Assembly (NCBI GenBank): GCA_964527595.1
Contig: CAZGPI010000006.1
Span: 12,056-76,055 of the forward strand
Direction: 5' to 3'
From: GWF2-38-10 sp964527595
GTDB lineage: Bacteria > Babelota > Babeliae > Babelales > RVW-14
Length of the DNA stretch: 64,000 bases
The position numbers and the translations under genes were made by a program. This document shows positions 34,334 to 43,644 of this stretch, one piece after another. Each line of letters starts with the position of its first letter. The first letter of the stretch is position 1. A model generated the notes under the pieces. That model was not told where the DNA came from and made no database searches. It was given only the letters and a program-made list of their open reading frames with translations.

Positions 34334-37108
34334 ATGGGGCTGGTTGTGAAAAAGATAGCAAAAATTCTCTGTCTGATCGTTCTTCCAATAATGGTTATTA
34401 GTGGGGTTGTTTTATATACCATTTCAAAGTTCGCTCGTCCCGAGTGTTTTGCAACGCAAAACGTATCAAGGGATGAATCGATCAAAAAGCTTGTTCTGGA
34501 TAATGGGCTGACCGTATTGCTTTTACAAAAAGCCGATATCCCAAAGGTCTTTATCCAATTAACTTATGGCGTTGGGTCGGCGGCCGAAGATGCGCATGAA
34601 CGTGGTATTGCCCATGTAATAGAACATATGATATTTAAGGGGACCAGTAAATATTCTGAGCGAGACATACCGGCTATTGCGCGTAAATTTGGTGCTAAAA
34701 TGAACGCCGCAACATCGTTGGATTTTACCGGATACTATTTTGAGACCATCAAAAACAATTGGCAGCCATTTATTGAAATTTTGGCCGATTGTATGCAAAA
34801 TGCTCGATTTGATAAACAGCAGCTTCTCTCCGAATTAAAAACCGTTATTCGCGAAATTAAGTCGATCAAAGATGTTAATAGCAGGGTGATGAGCGAACGG
34901 ATGTTTGAGTTAAGTTTTCCATCTAATCATCCTTACCATTTTTGCATTGCGGGTTATAAAGAAGATCTGCCAAAACTGACGACCGAAGATTTGAAAAAGT
35001 TTTATCAAAAGTATTATCGGCCCGATAATGCCCTTTTGTTTATGATTGGGAATTTTGATTTTGACCAAGCCGAAAAAGTAATAAAATCGCAATTTGAGGT
35101 GATTAAAAAGCCAAAGCAATTGCTGATAAAAAAAACATATCCAGTAATTGGTCAACAAGCGCTTGGCCAACAAACGCGTTATTTTGAAGAAATTAAAGCG
35201 CCGCAGTTCCGATATTTTTGGACAATTCCTGGATTAAATGATAAAAAAGAGGCCGTTGCATCGGTGTTAGAATTTTTGTTGGGCAACAATAAAATGGGGC
35301 GATTACATAAAATTCTTGTTGAACGAGCAGGTGTGGCAAATAACATTTCTGTTCGGGCAACAAAACATATGGATGGCGGGCTTTTTGTTATATCCATTTC
35401 GCCCATTAAAAACATGGATGAAAAATGTTGTACCTTGGTTACTCAGGAGCTGAACAATATCATTAAAAATGGGTTTTCGGCCGAAGAGGTCGATCGAGCA
35501 ATAAACCACAAAAAACGCATATTCGCCGAAAAATTAAGCAATCTAGAAGACTTTGCACGCGATTGGAGCAAATCATATTTTTCCACCAAAGACGAAAAAG
35601 CTATTTTCAGTCGGGCCAATAAATATACTCAAGTAAAACCGGATGATTTGCAAAAATTTGTTATCACGCACCTTAATCCGGCGCTTATGAATCGTTTAGA
35701 GGTTTTGCCTATTGCGCGCGCAAAGCGTGTATTAAGTGCAAAAATAAGGAAACACAAAGATCGACTTGATGAAAAATTACTAAAAACGGGGCAACGCCAA
35801 ACTGCTTTAGAAAGTGTCCGTTATGCCAAAAAAATGGCAAATCCAGCCATTGAGCTCATTACCTTTCCTCGGCCGGACAAGGTTTTGAGGTTGCCTAATG
35901 GTCTTACCGTTCTTTTGAGCAAACGAGAAGGTGCTCCATATATACGCATAGAATGTGGGTTAATGGGTGGTGATTTGCTCGCGGCATCGTTGGATGGTGT
36001 TGCGGTTAAATTGCTGATGTCTTTACTGTTGGCCGGTGATGAGCAGGAATTTTTTTATAAAAATGCCGTTGCGTGTAATGCCAGCGCTTCTGGTTTATCT
36101 TTTTCGATGCTAAACAGCGATTATGATGCCGTTATTAAAGAGGTTGGTAAGATTTTTCAGCCGCATGATTTTGAACCAGATGTTTTTGACAAGCTTAAGC
36201 ATCAGGCGATAAAGGCTTATGAGCATGCTCGGGGCAACCCAAAAGCATTATTGCACCGAACAATATGCGGGTCTATTTATAATCACGATTCTTATGGCTG
36301 GGCATTTGATGATGCGATTAACGTTCTTAAGCATATAACCCTTAAAGATATAGACGGGCTTTATAATAAATATATTAACGCCAGTAATTTGGTTATAGCT
36401 ATTGTTGGTGATTTTGAGATCGGGAACATGCAGCCGATTATTGAGGGGACGTTTGCAGAGTTACCTCGAGGTTGCCCAATCAAACAAGTCGAGCCAATTT
36501 TGATTGAAAACAAAACGGTAAAGAATGAAGACCTTTATTTAGCCAGAAATACGATCTTATTGTCGTTATTCAATGCCTGCCCAATTACGGTACAAGATAA
36601 TGATTTTGAGGCTATTAAGTTGCTCGAGTTTACTCTTTTTCATAGTTGGGGTTCGCGCTTATTTGCGTTACGAGAAGAATATGGGCTTTTTTATTCTAGT
36701 TTTGGTGGTTTTGCCATTGGGGCTGAGCGGGGTAATGGCTATAACTATTTTGGTGCAGGCCTTGCGCTCGATGCTCTTGATAAAACAGAAAAAATGCTTC
36801 GCGCCAAAATGCTTGAAGTATCGGTTAATGGGATTAATGATGATGAACTTGCGGCAGCCAAACAAATGTACATAAGGCGATTAGTTGATGCCGGTTCGAG
36901 TAATGCGACAATTGCGCGAACGTTTATATCCCTATTTTCAAGTGGTCTTGGGTTGGATTATTACGATAAACAATTTAAACGAATTAGTCAGATTTCTCTT
37001 GGCGCGGTAAATAAAGCTGCCAAAAAACATCTTAATCCTGAAAATATGGTACGCATTAGGATTGGCAGGTTACCCGCGCTCTTCAATGCGAACAATGGAG
37101 CCGCTTGA
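34334..37108 (+). CDS. M16 family zinc metallopeptidase (membrane-anchored)
   Basis: The 924-residue protein has an N-terminal membrane segment (about 8-30) and then two M16 halves. The first carries the inverted zinc motif HVIEH (H94, E97, H98) and the downstream glutamate in LKTVIREIKS near 172. The second half (from about 510) is a non-catalytic M16 domain without HXXEH, ending in the usual LNPENMVRIRIG strand. This two-domain layout is that of PqqL/insulinase-like periplasmic proteases, which degrade peptides in a closed chamber. The N-terminal anchor places the catalytic chamber outside the cytoplasm. Its 3' end overlaps the convergent sbcC gene by 39 bases. Confidence 0.9.
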   Translation: MGLVVKKIAKILCLIVLPIMVISGVVLYTISKFARPECFATQNVSRDESIKKLVLDNGLTVLLLQKADIPKVFIQLTYGVGSAAEDAHERGIAHVIEHMIFKGTSKYSERDIPAIARKFGAKMNAATSLDFTGYYFETIKNNWQPFIEILADCMQNARFDKQQLLSELKTVIREIKSIKDVNSRVMSERMFELSFPSNHPYHFCIAGYKEDLPKLTTEDLKKFYQKYYRPDNALLFMIGNFDFDQAEKVIKSQFEVIKKPKQLLIKKTYPVIGQQALGQQTRYFEEIKAPQFRYFWTIPGLNDKKEAVASVLEFLLGNNKMGRLHKILVERAGVANNISVRATKHMDGGLFVISISPIKNMDEKCCTLVTQELNNIIKNGFSAEEVDRAINHKKRIFAEKLSNLEDFARDWSKSYFSTKDEKAIFSRANKYTQVKPDDLQKFVITHLNPALMNRLEVLPIARAKRVLSAKIRKHKDRLDEKLLKTGQRQTALESVRYAKKMANPAIELITFPRPDKVLRLPNGLTVLLSKREGAPYIRIECGLMGGDLLAASLDGVAVKLLMSLLLAGDEQEFFYKNAVACNASASGLSFSMLNSDYDAVIKEVGKIFQPHDFEPDVFDKLKHQAIKAYEHARGNPKALLHRTICGSIYNHDSYGWAFDDAINVLKHITLKDIDGLYNKYINASNLVIAIVGDFEIGNMQPIIEGTFAELPRGCPIKQVEPILIENKTVKNEDLYLARNTILLSLFNACPITVQDNDFEAIKLLEFTLFHSWGSRLFALREEYGLFYSSFGGFAIGAERGNGYNYFGAGLALDALDKTEKMLRAKMLEVSVNGINDDELAAAKQMYIRRLVDAGSSNATIARTFISLFSSGLGLDYYDKQFKRISQISLGAVNKAAKKHLNPENMVRIRIGRLPALFNANNGAA

Positions 37109-39790
37109 TTGTTTTTCGACAATAAAATGAACCGGGAAACTGTCTTTCATTTCAGATAAATGGGAGACGACGATAATTTTTGCAAAATCGTTTTTGATTG
37201 CATAAAGTGCTTCGGTAATACGGGCGAGCCCTTCATCATCTTGTGACCCAAATCCCTCATCAATAATGAGTGTTTGTAATGCGGTTCCGGCGCGGCGCGC
37301 AAGAAGTTTTGAGATGGCAATACGCAAGGCAAAGTCGACGCGGAAGGCTTCGCCGCCCGAATACATTTCATACGGGCGAATACCAGCGGCATCAGAAATA
37401 TGGATGTCGAGCGATTCTTTAACGCCACCACTTTTTAAGTCACGCAATGATTCAATAAAGATTTGCGCTTGATTATCAGTAAGTTTTGCAAGAAGTATGT
37501 TTGCTTCTTGTTCAATTTCTGGGATAGCTTCTTCGATCAAAAGCGCTTGGATGCCGTTTTTGCTCAGTGCTTGAGCAAGTGTTTGATAATCGTCTATTTC
37601 CTGTTCAAGGACCGTTATTTGCGCCTGCTTTTCAATATGATCGGTTTTTATATTTTGGATACGTTTAAGCTCGGCATCGATGCGTGCTTGGTGTTGGGTT
37701 GCATGTTCTTTTTGAGTAGCAATTTTACGTAATTCATTTTTTAATTCATCAAGCTTTTGTATCAATATATCTTCTTGGATAAGCGTTTCTTTGTTGGTTT
37801 GTAATGTGTGTTCTATGTGCGCCCGCTCTTTTTTTAGTTCTTTAAGTTCTGTTGCCAGATGATGAATTTGGGTGCGTCTAATCGTTTGATTGTCACGTTC
37901 ATTGCTTATATGGGTGATATTATTGATGGTTAGTTCAAGCTTTTTGATGTTTTCTTGAAGCGTAAGATAGGCCGTTTGATCGTATATAATAGTGCTTTTT
38001 TCTTGTTCGATGAGGGCTAATTGGTTGGTGATATTTTTAATTTCAGCATCGTGCGCAATAATCACTATCCCATTCTTTTCCATTTGCTCAAGCATCTGTA
38101 TGTGGTTTTTGTACGATAAATCGCCTTGATCTAGTTGTTGATGGAGTTCTGTTATTTGGACAACCAATTGTTCATATACCGGCATTGTTTCAGCAATGGT
38201 TGTGATGAGTATTTTTTCCTGTTCAGCTCGTTGCTTAAAAAGGTCGAGTTCCTTTTCTTGTTGCTCAACCATTTGGTGTTGTTCATAAAGAAGGGCTTTG
38301 AGGCGTTTTAAGACAAGGCTAATTCGGTTGGTTTGATGATGAATAAAATGTTCATGTGTCACCAGCTTTGCCCCAAGAAATTGCTTCCGTTTGACGGTGA
38401 GCATTTGCTCACATAATGGACAAGCTGGGTTATGAAGGTCGTCGACGAGGCGTTTTTTTTGGTCAGAGTCTTGGAGCACCGTTTTTAACCAGTTGCCCTT
38501 TTGGACAAACGTTGGATAGGCGGCGCGGCGCTTTTCAAATTGTTTTTTGTTTTGCAGATAACTAGGGGCGTGAATTTGATAGGCCGCTTGTTTTTTTTGA
38601 ATCTCAGCAAGATCGACGCTCATTATGGTGTGCTTTTTAGCTAGTTCTTGTAACAACGTTTGTTTTTGGGCAAGCGTGTCTTTTTGTTGCTTGAGTTGCA
38701 AAGTGAGCTTTTCAAGGTCGAGCCGTTTAATGTAAATATTTTTTTCAAGATCCTGCGTTAAGCTATTTTGCCTTTGTTGAAGCTGCCCCTTGAAAATGAG
38801 TTGGTGTTCTTGAAGCGCAAGATTTTTTTGGCGTAATTCAAGAAAGTGTTTTTCTTGTGCGGTGAGCGAGCGCTTTTGAGCTTCAAGTTCTTTGATATTA
38901 GGGAGGAGGAGGGTTGTTTTATGGATAGCTTTCCAGGTGGCAAGAAGATTTTTGACCAGCTCAAGTTTTTGACTATATTTTTGACTGAGGGCCGCTTGTT
39001 CTTGTTGTAACTGAGTGTCTTGATTTTTCAGTGCAATAAACGATGTTTTTTCTTGTTCTTTAGTCTGTAGGTCGATATTAAGTGTTTGAAGTTCTTGATT
39101 AAACGTATTGCTTAAATCGGTTGTTTCCCTTAACTGCTCAAGGAGGAGCGGTTCTTGTTCAAGTTCTTTAGTCGATTGATCAATCAATGCTGAAATTAGT
39201 TTTTTTTCATCGGTCCGGCGTCTGGTTTCATCCTGGGCTTGTTGATGAAGAAGGTCATATTGGGATAAGCCAAGAATTGCCCCAAGGATTTGTTTGCGTT
39301 CTTTTGGGTTTTTTTTAGAAAATTCGTTAGCTTGCCCTTGTCGCAGAAACGAGGTATTGATGAAAGTGTCATAATCAAGGCCCAATAATCGCTCAATTTT
39401 CTCCTGTGTTGCGCGAACGGTTTTGTCCGTAAGGGATGAGTAGGCGTTGCGCGCTTCGTCGAAAATTTCAAAATCTAGCGCCGAATATGGTTTGCCGTAT
39501 GTTTTGGCAAATTCTCGGCGAACACGGTAAATTTGGTTCCCAAATTCAAATTCTGCACAGACCATCATGCGTGTTTGCCCAAGTCTGAGTAATCCTTCGT
39601 CAGCTTTGGTTGCACCGGTTATTTTGCGGGCCTGGCCCCATAATGCCCAGGTAAGCGCATCAAGTAACGCCGATTTACCATTGCCATTTTTTCCCGATAG
39701 GCAAATTAGATCGTAATTTTTAAAATCGATCGCTTGGACGACGTCGCCGTAGCTCAGGAAGTTTTTGAGTTCTATTACGCGTGGAATCAT
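37070..39790 (-). CDS. sbcC: SbcC/Rad50-type DNA repair ATPase
   Basis: The 906-residue SMC-like protein begins MIPRVIELKNFLSYGD and has Walker A LSGKNGNGKSALLDAL (about 31-46). Two long coiled coils flank a zinc-hook CPLC near residue 455, and the C-terminal signature YSGGEAFRVDFALR precedes Walker B LIIDEGFGSQDDEGL. With the nuclease SbcD it opens hairpins and processes DNA ends. No sbcD is visible in the window, although it is usually adjacent. The gene reads toward the M16 peptidase and overlaps it by 39 bases. Confidence 0.9.
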   Translation of the reverse strand: MIPRVIELKNFLSYGDVVQAIDFKNYDLICLSGKNGNGKSALLDALTWALWGQARKITGATKADEGLLRLGQTRMMVCAEFEFGNQIYRVRREFAKTYGKPYSALDFEIFDEARNAYSSLTDKTVRATQEKIERLLGLDYDTFINTSFLRQGQANEFSKKNPKERKQILGAILGLSQYDLLHQQAQDETRRRTDEKKLISALIDQSTKELEQEPLLLEQLRETTDLSNTFNQELQTLNIDLQTKEQEKTSFIALKNQDTQLQQEQAALSQKYSQKLELVKNLLATWKAIHKTTLLLPNIKELEAQKRSLTAQEKHFLELRQKNLALQEHQLIFKGQLQQRQNSLTQDLEKNIYIKRLDLEKLTLQLKQQKDTLAQKQTLLQELAKKHTIMSVDLAEIQKKQAAYQIHAPSYLQNKKQFEKRRAAYPTFVQKGNWLKTVLQDSDQKKRLVDDLHNPACPLCEQMLTVKRKQFLGAKLVTHEHFIHHQTNRISLVLKRLKALLYEQHQMVEQQEKELDLFKQRAEQEKILITTIAETMPVYEQLVVQITELHQQLDQGDLSYKNHIQMLEQMEKNGIVIIAHDAEIKNITNQLALIEQEKSTIIYDQTAYLTLQENIKKLELTINNITHISNERDNQTIRRTQIHHLATELKELKKERAHIEHTLQTNKETLIQEDILIQKLDELKNELRKIATQKEHATQHQARIDAELKRIQNIKTDHIEKQAQITVLEQEIDDYQTLAQALSKNGIQALLIEEAIPEIEQEANILLAKLTDNQAQIFIESLRDLKSGGVKESLDIHISDAAGIRPYEMYSGGEAFRVDFALRIAISKLLARRAGTALQTLIIDEGFGSQDDEGLARITEALYAIKNDFAKIIVVSHLSEMKDSFPVHFIVEKQSSGSIVRIEERG

Positions 39791-39800
39791 AATTATAGTC

Positions 39801-39829
39801 TTGGAATATCATGTTTTACATAGTAAAAT
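39801..39829 (+). promoter_or_regulatory. Promoter of rodA-like gene
   Basis: TTGGAA, a 17-base spacer and TAAAAT lie 34 to 46 bases upstream of the possible starts. Confidence 0.55.
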
Positions 39830-39862
39830 GGTTTTTTAAAAGTTTAGCTTAAATAAAAAAAT

Positions 39863-40987
39863 GTGCTACTAATCATGATGATAGACAGGCGGTATTTTCG
39901 GTACTTTGATTGGGTGGGGTTTTCGCTGACCATGCTTTTGTTGGGCGGAGGACTTTTGTTTGTCTTTAGCTCAACTTATAAGCCCGATGTTCCTTTTTCG
40001 ATGTTTTTCAAAAAACAGTTAGTGGGAGCAGGGTTTGGTATTCTTATTTATTTTTATTTTTGTAGCGTTGATATCAGGAAAGTCTCGAGATGGGGCTTTT
40101 TTATTTATTTTGCTGTTTTACTTTTGCTGGCTTACACGGTTGTCGGTGGATTAATCGGGATGGGTGCAAAGCGCTGGGTTTCGTTATTTTTTATACGATT
40201 TCAGCCATCGGAGCTCGCAAAATTCTTTTTCCCACTCTTTGTTGCATACTACTTTAGCGAGCTCGAGATTCCACGGTTGCCTACGCCAACGTCAGTTCGG
40301 CTTAAAGAATTTTTGTTTCCACTGGCTGTTTTGGGCATAAGCTTTCTATTGATTCTCAAGCAACCGGATTTAGGGACGGCACTTATTATAGTATTTTCAG
40401 GATTTTTATTGTTTTGGTTTATTGGTATCGATCGGCGGTTTTTTCTTGTTGTTGGTATTATCGGTGTCCTAGGGGCTCCTTTTTTTTGGAAGGTGCTTAA
40501 GCCATATCAACAAAAACGCATCTTGGTGCTTATGGGCTATGGTGACGCACATAAAGAACGGTATCAAGTAGAACAGTCAAAGATTGCTATCGGGTCTGGT
40601 GGTATTGCTGGTAAAGGTCTTTTGCAGGGGACTCAGAATAAGCTTGGATTTGTTCCTGAAGATCATACCGATTTTATTTTTTCAGTGGTATGCGAAGAAT
40701 TTGGGTTTCTGGGGGCATTGTTGGTTATCTTATTGTTTGGTGTATTAGTCGTTCGTATTTTGCTCATGCTTTTGTACGTTCCTACGCTCTTTGAGCAAAT
40801 TGTTGGGATTGGTCTGCTTGGGCACATTTTGTTTTCAATTATTGTTAACTTAGGTATGGTGACTGGTATGCTACCGACGGTTGGTATTCCATTACCGCTT
40901 TTTACCTGCGGATTATCTAACTTACTCATTACTTTGGCAAGTCTTGGATGCTTGAATAATATATATATCAGACGATTTTATTATTGA
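39863..40987 (+). CDS. rodA: RodA-type peptidoglycan polymerase (SEDS family)
   Basis: The 374-residue polytopic protein has about ten membrane helices and SEDS motifs: GAKRWVSLFFIRFQPSELAK, KQPDLGTALII, and the diagnostic KGLLQGTQNKLGFVPEDHTD followed by FIFSVVCEEFGF, which matches RodA more closely than FtsW. It polymerises glycan strands during elongation with a class B PBP. The start could be the GTG at 39863 or the ATGs at 39875 or 39878; none has a strong ribosome site. The presence of a SEDS protein together with VanX-like and SpoIID-like proteins points to a retained murein layer. Confidence 0.9.
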   Translation: MLLIMMIDRRYFRYFDWVGFSLTMLLLGGGLLFVFSSTYKPDVPFSMFFKKQLVGAGFGILIYFYFCSVDIRKVSRWGFFIYFAVLLLLAYTVVGGLIGMGAKRWVSLFFIRFQPSELAKFFFPLFVAYYFSELEIPRLPTPTSVRLKEFLFPLAVLGISFLLILKQPDLGTALIIVFSGFLLFWFIGIDRRFFLVVGIIGVLGAPFFWKVLKPYQQKRILVLMGYGDAHKERYQVEQSKIAIGSGGIAGKGLLQGTQNKLGFVPEDHTDFIFSVVCEEFGFLGALLVILLFGVLVVRILLMLLYVPTLFEQIVGIGLLGHILFSIIVNLGMVTGMLPTVGIPLPLFTCGLSNLLITLASLGCLNNIYIRRFYY

Positions 40988-41025
40988 TTAGCCCGTCACC
41001 TTTACCTATAGTTGCTTCTATCTTC

Positions 41026-41073
41026 GGGCGATGGTTCGATACGCGCACGTTGTGCGCACTCACCACGAGCGGG
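41026..41073 (+). repeat. Dispersed repeat, family B
   Basis: ATGGTTCGATAC, a GCGCAC-GTT-GTGCGC hairpin and ACTCACCACGAGCG match the element at 53920-54040. It sits directly between rodA and the XRE gene. Confidence 0.65.
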
Positions 41074-41079
41074 CAAAAA

Positions 41080-41379
41080 TTAACTACGCTTTTTTGCGTG
41101 AAGAGAAATCTTAAGAGAATACCCCAATATATTCGCAACCTTGGCAAGCTTGGAAATAGAAGTTGTGGCATAACCGCCATTTTCTAGGCGAGCAATCGAT
41201 GGTTGTTGAAGTTTAAGCTTTTTCGCTAGAGCTTCTTGTGATAATTTTGCCGACTTCCGTGCCTTAATGAAATCGATCATGAGCTCAAATTCGGGGCGCA
41301 AGGCTTCGTATTCTTCGCGCACTTTTGCGTTCTTCAAAACTTCTTCTTTAAAGCTTTTAAAGTTTGGTCTTTTATCCAT
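41080..41379 (-). CDS. XRE/HigA-type helix-turn-helix regulator
   Basis: The 99-residue product (start MDKRPNFKSF at 41379) has a short N-terminal helix and a Cro/C1 HTH at about 40-95: RKSAKLSQEALAKKL, QQPSIARLENG and ISKLAKVANILGYSL. This arrangement, with the FKEEVLKN helix before it, resembles HigA antitoxins. No HigB-like toxin is adjacent. The start overlaps the end of the CPBP protease gene by eight bases, so they are likely co-transcribed. It may repress its own operon or be an orphan antitoxin. Confidence 0.8.
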   Translation of the reverse strand: MDKRPNFKSFKEEVLKNAKVREEYEALRPEFELMIDFIKARKSAKLSQEALAKKLKLQQPSIARLENGGYATTSISKLAKVANILGYSLKISLHAKKRS

Positions 41380-42220
41380 AGAATTTTTTTCGATTCCATA
41401 AAACAATCCAAATACACCCGATAAGCAGTGCGCAATGAATAAGTGGCGCTTGGCGTAAATCATTGTCCATCCACCATGGAATCATTGAGATAGGGGCGAA
41501 TACGATTAAGGGGAGCCGACGTAAAATGACTTTAACAAATACAAGGCCAGCGTGTACACCCATTCCCGTATAGAGTTTTTTTGTTACGATAAAAATAAGA
41601 TTAAGAAACAGGCCGAGCAAAAAGAGGCCAAGCCCAAGCTTCCAATGAATGGTAAGCAGATTGAGTGGGTTGCTTAAATCATGTGCGGCCATAAAAATAA
41701 ACGATGCGATTAATGCGCTCGGTAAAGGCGTCAGTTCTTGAGCCAATAATGGAAATACTGTTCCTCTAAAAATAAGTTCCTCAGTCCATGCAAGAAAGAA
41801 TGTTGCAATAAATCCAAACGCTATTTGAAAAAAGAGTGACGATTTAAGCATGTTAAGGGAATTAAGATCGATATGTGCTGCGCCTGAATATACGGCGATG
41901 CTTAAAAAAGCAGCATGTAACACAAAGAATAAAACAAAAAAAGAAAAAAAAGATTTTAGCCACGTACGCGATAAAAAGAATGAAAAATTTGTTTGAATAA
42001 AAGCCAACCATCTGCTTTTTGGCGCCGTGAATAATAACCAGAGAATATGAACAAGTACCAGAACCGTTAACCCAATTTTACCGATTCCCTTATTAGCAAA
42101 TAAGCTAAATGAAGGATCGAGTAAGAGGGCAATTGGCTGGACAAGTAAAAAAGTTATAAAAATAGAAAAGGCCGATAACAAGATCGGCCCTAAACTTTTA
42201 AACCATCGATGTTGTAACAT
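41372..42220 (-). CDS. CPBP family intramembrane glutamic protease (CAAX/Abi type)
   Basis: The 282-residue protein has seven or eight hydrophobic segments and the CPBP motifs EELIFRG near residue 145, FMAAHDLSN (second motif histidine) and MGVHAGLVF (third motif histidine). Family members cleave membrane substrates or act in bacteriocin and phage defence; the substrate here is unknown. It ends eight bases inside the XRE regulator. No clear ribosome site precedes the ATG at 42220. Confidence 0.85.
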   Translation of the reverse strand: MLQHRWFKSLGPILLSAFSIFITFLLVQPIALLLDPSFSLFANKGIGKIGLTVLVLVHILWLLFTAPKSRWLAFIQTNFSFFLSRTWLKSFFSFFVLFFVLHAAFLSIAVYSGAAHIDLNSLNMLKSSLFFQIAFGFIATFFLAWTEELIFRGTVFPLLAQELTPLPSALIASFIFMAAHDLSNPLNLLTIHWKLGLGLFLLGLFLNLIFIVTKKLYTGMGVHAGLVFVKVILRRLPLIVFAPISMIPWWMDNDLRQAPLIHCALLIGCIWIVLWNRKKFYG

Positions 42221-42247
42221 AATTGTAAAAATTTAATTTCGAAATTG

Positions 42248-42526
42248 TTATGAAGAACGAACTTGTTCTTTAAGATGCTTGCCTGGTTTAAAACGAGGCA
42301 CATGAATCGCTGGCAATTGGATCCGAGCTTTTGTCGCTGGATTAATGCCCATGCGAGCAGGTCTTTTTGAAATCCAGTACGTGCCAAAGCCGGTAAGAGA
42401 AACTTTGCCGCCCTTTCTCAGGGTTCTTTCTACGATACGAGTGAAAGAAGAAAGTACTTTAGCAATGTCTTTTTTGCTAAAGTTGGTTTCTTCGCTCAAG
42501 GCGCCGATGAGTTCCGTTTTGTTCAT
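42248..42526 (-). CDS. hup: HU/IHF family DNA-binding protein
   Basis: The 92-residue protein reads MNKTELIGALSEETNFSKKD, then the beta arm GKVSLTGFGTYWISKRPAR, GINPATKARIQLPA and PRFKPGKHLKEQV, the standard HU body. It bends and compacts DNA as a dimer. The promoter at 42576-42604 is a good sigma70 match. Confidence 0.95.
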   Translation of the reverse strand: MNKTELIGALSEETNFSKKDIAKVLSSFTRIVERTLRKGGKVSLTGFGTYWISKRPARMGINPATKARIQLPAIHVPRFKPGKHLKEQVRSS

Positions 42527-42575
42527 ATGGGTCTCCCAAAAGTATTGTGACCAACACTACACTATTTCAATGTGA

Positions 42576-42604
42576 AATTTAAGGGTTGTTTGGTTGTTTG
42601 TCAA
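42576..42604 (-). promoter_or_regulatory. Promoter of hup
   Basis: On the minus strand a perfect TTGACA (42604-42599), a 17-base spacer and TAAATT (42581-42576) lie about 50 bases before the start codon. Confidence 0.7.
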
Positions 42605-42828
42605 GCGAAAAAGCGCATATATTCTGCTTTGAAACAACTTTTTTTATTGTTATTTTTCCGTGCAATTGAAAACGTTTAATATGCGCGCAAAACGCATTGT
42701 TTTTTTCTGGAAGAAACTATGTTGAATGTGAAAAAAAATTAAGCGTTCTTTGTTATTGGGTTAAACTAAGAAGGCCCTTTTTTTTGTAATCTCAGGAAAT
42801 ATTAAATTTTAAACAAAAGGTGATTTAT

Positions 42829-43644
42829 ATGTTTTTTGATACACATTGCCATTTAGATATGATGGTTTTACAGCAAGAACATCAGTTGTTAGGTGAAGAG
42901 CATTTTGCTGAGCTTGACCGCATTATGGGCGTTATACGTAATGCTGGGGTTATAGGCATGATTAATATTGGTGCATGTGTTACCGGCACACAAAACTCAA
43001 TTGCGTTAGCTCGGCGCTATAAAGATGTTTTTGCATCGCTGGGGATTCATCCTTGCGATTGCAGGCAAGAATGGGTTGATGATTTAAATGGCTTGAAAAA
43101 GTTTTTACATGAAATTGATGAGAATAAAATAGTAGGGATTGGTGAAACAGGTCTAGATTTTTTTCATCAACCATTTGATAAAGATCGTCAGGTTGCGGCA
43201 TTTAAAGCACATATTGAATTAGCGCTTGAACACAAATTGCCGGTGATTGTTCATTCGCGTGATGCTAGCGACCAAACATTAACTGTTTTGCAGGAATATA
43301 TTAAAGATGGGTTGTGTGGTGTTTTGCATTGCTTTTCGCATCAAGGATATGTGGCTGAGCAGCTTTTATCATGGGGATTTTATATAGGTGTTGGTGGATA
43401 TATAACGTATCCAAAAAATACTGAGCTGCGTAATGTTGTTAAAAACATACCGCTTGATCATTTATTGCTTGAGACCGATGCACCATTTTTACCGCCGCAA
43501 CAATTTCGTGGCAAGCAAAATTCACCAGCCTATATCCCATTATTTGCGCAAATGATTGCCGATGCGAGAGAAATAAGCATTCAAGAACTAGCTCAAGCAA
43601 CAACGGTAAATGCTGGTCAATTATTCAAGATTCCAGCTTCCTGA
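42829..43644 (+). CDS. tatD: TatD family metal-dependent DNase/hydrolase
   Basis: The 271-residue TIM-barrel protein has the metal ligands of TatD: DTHCHLD at the N-terminus, GIGETGLDF (glutamate), VIVHSRDA, LHCFSHQG and LLETDAPFL. TatD enzymes are 3'-5' DNases implicated in repair or fragment clearance. The ATG at 42829 is chosen because AGGTGA lies six bases upstream; a GTG at 42820 would lack one. Its 3' end overlaps the convergent MutS-like gene by 28 bases. Confidence 0.9.
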   Translation: MFFDTHCHLDMMVLQQEHQLLGEEHFAELDRIMGVIRNAGVIGMINIGACVTGTQNSIALARRYKDVFASLGIHPCDCRQEWVDDLNGLKKFLHEIDENKIVGIGETGLDFFHQPFDKDRQVAAFKAHIELALEHKLPVIVHSRDASDQTLTVLQEYIKDGLCGVLHCFSHQGYVAEQLLSWGFYIGVGGYITYPKNTELRNVVKNIPLDHLLLETDAPFLPPQQFRGKQNSPAYIPLFAQMIADAREISIQELAQATTVNAGQLFKIPAS

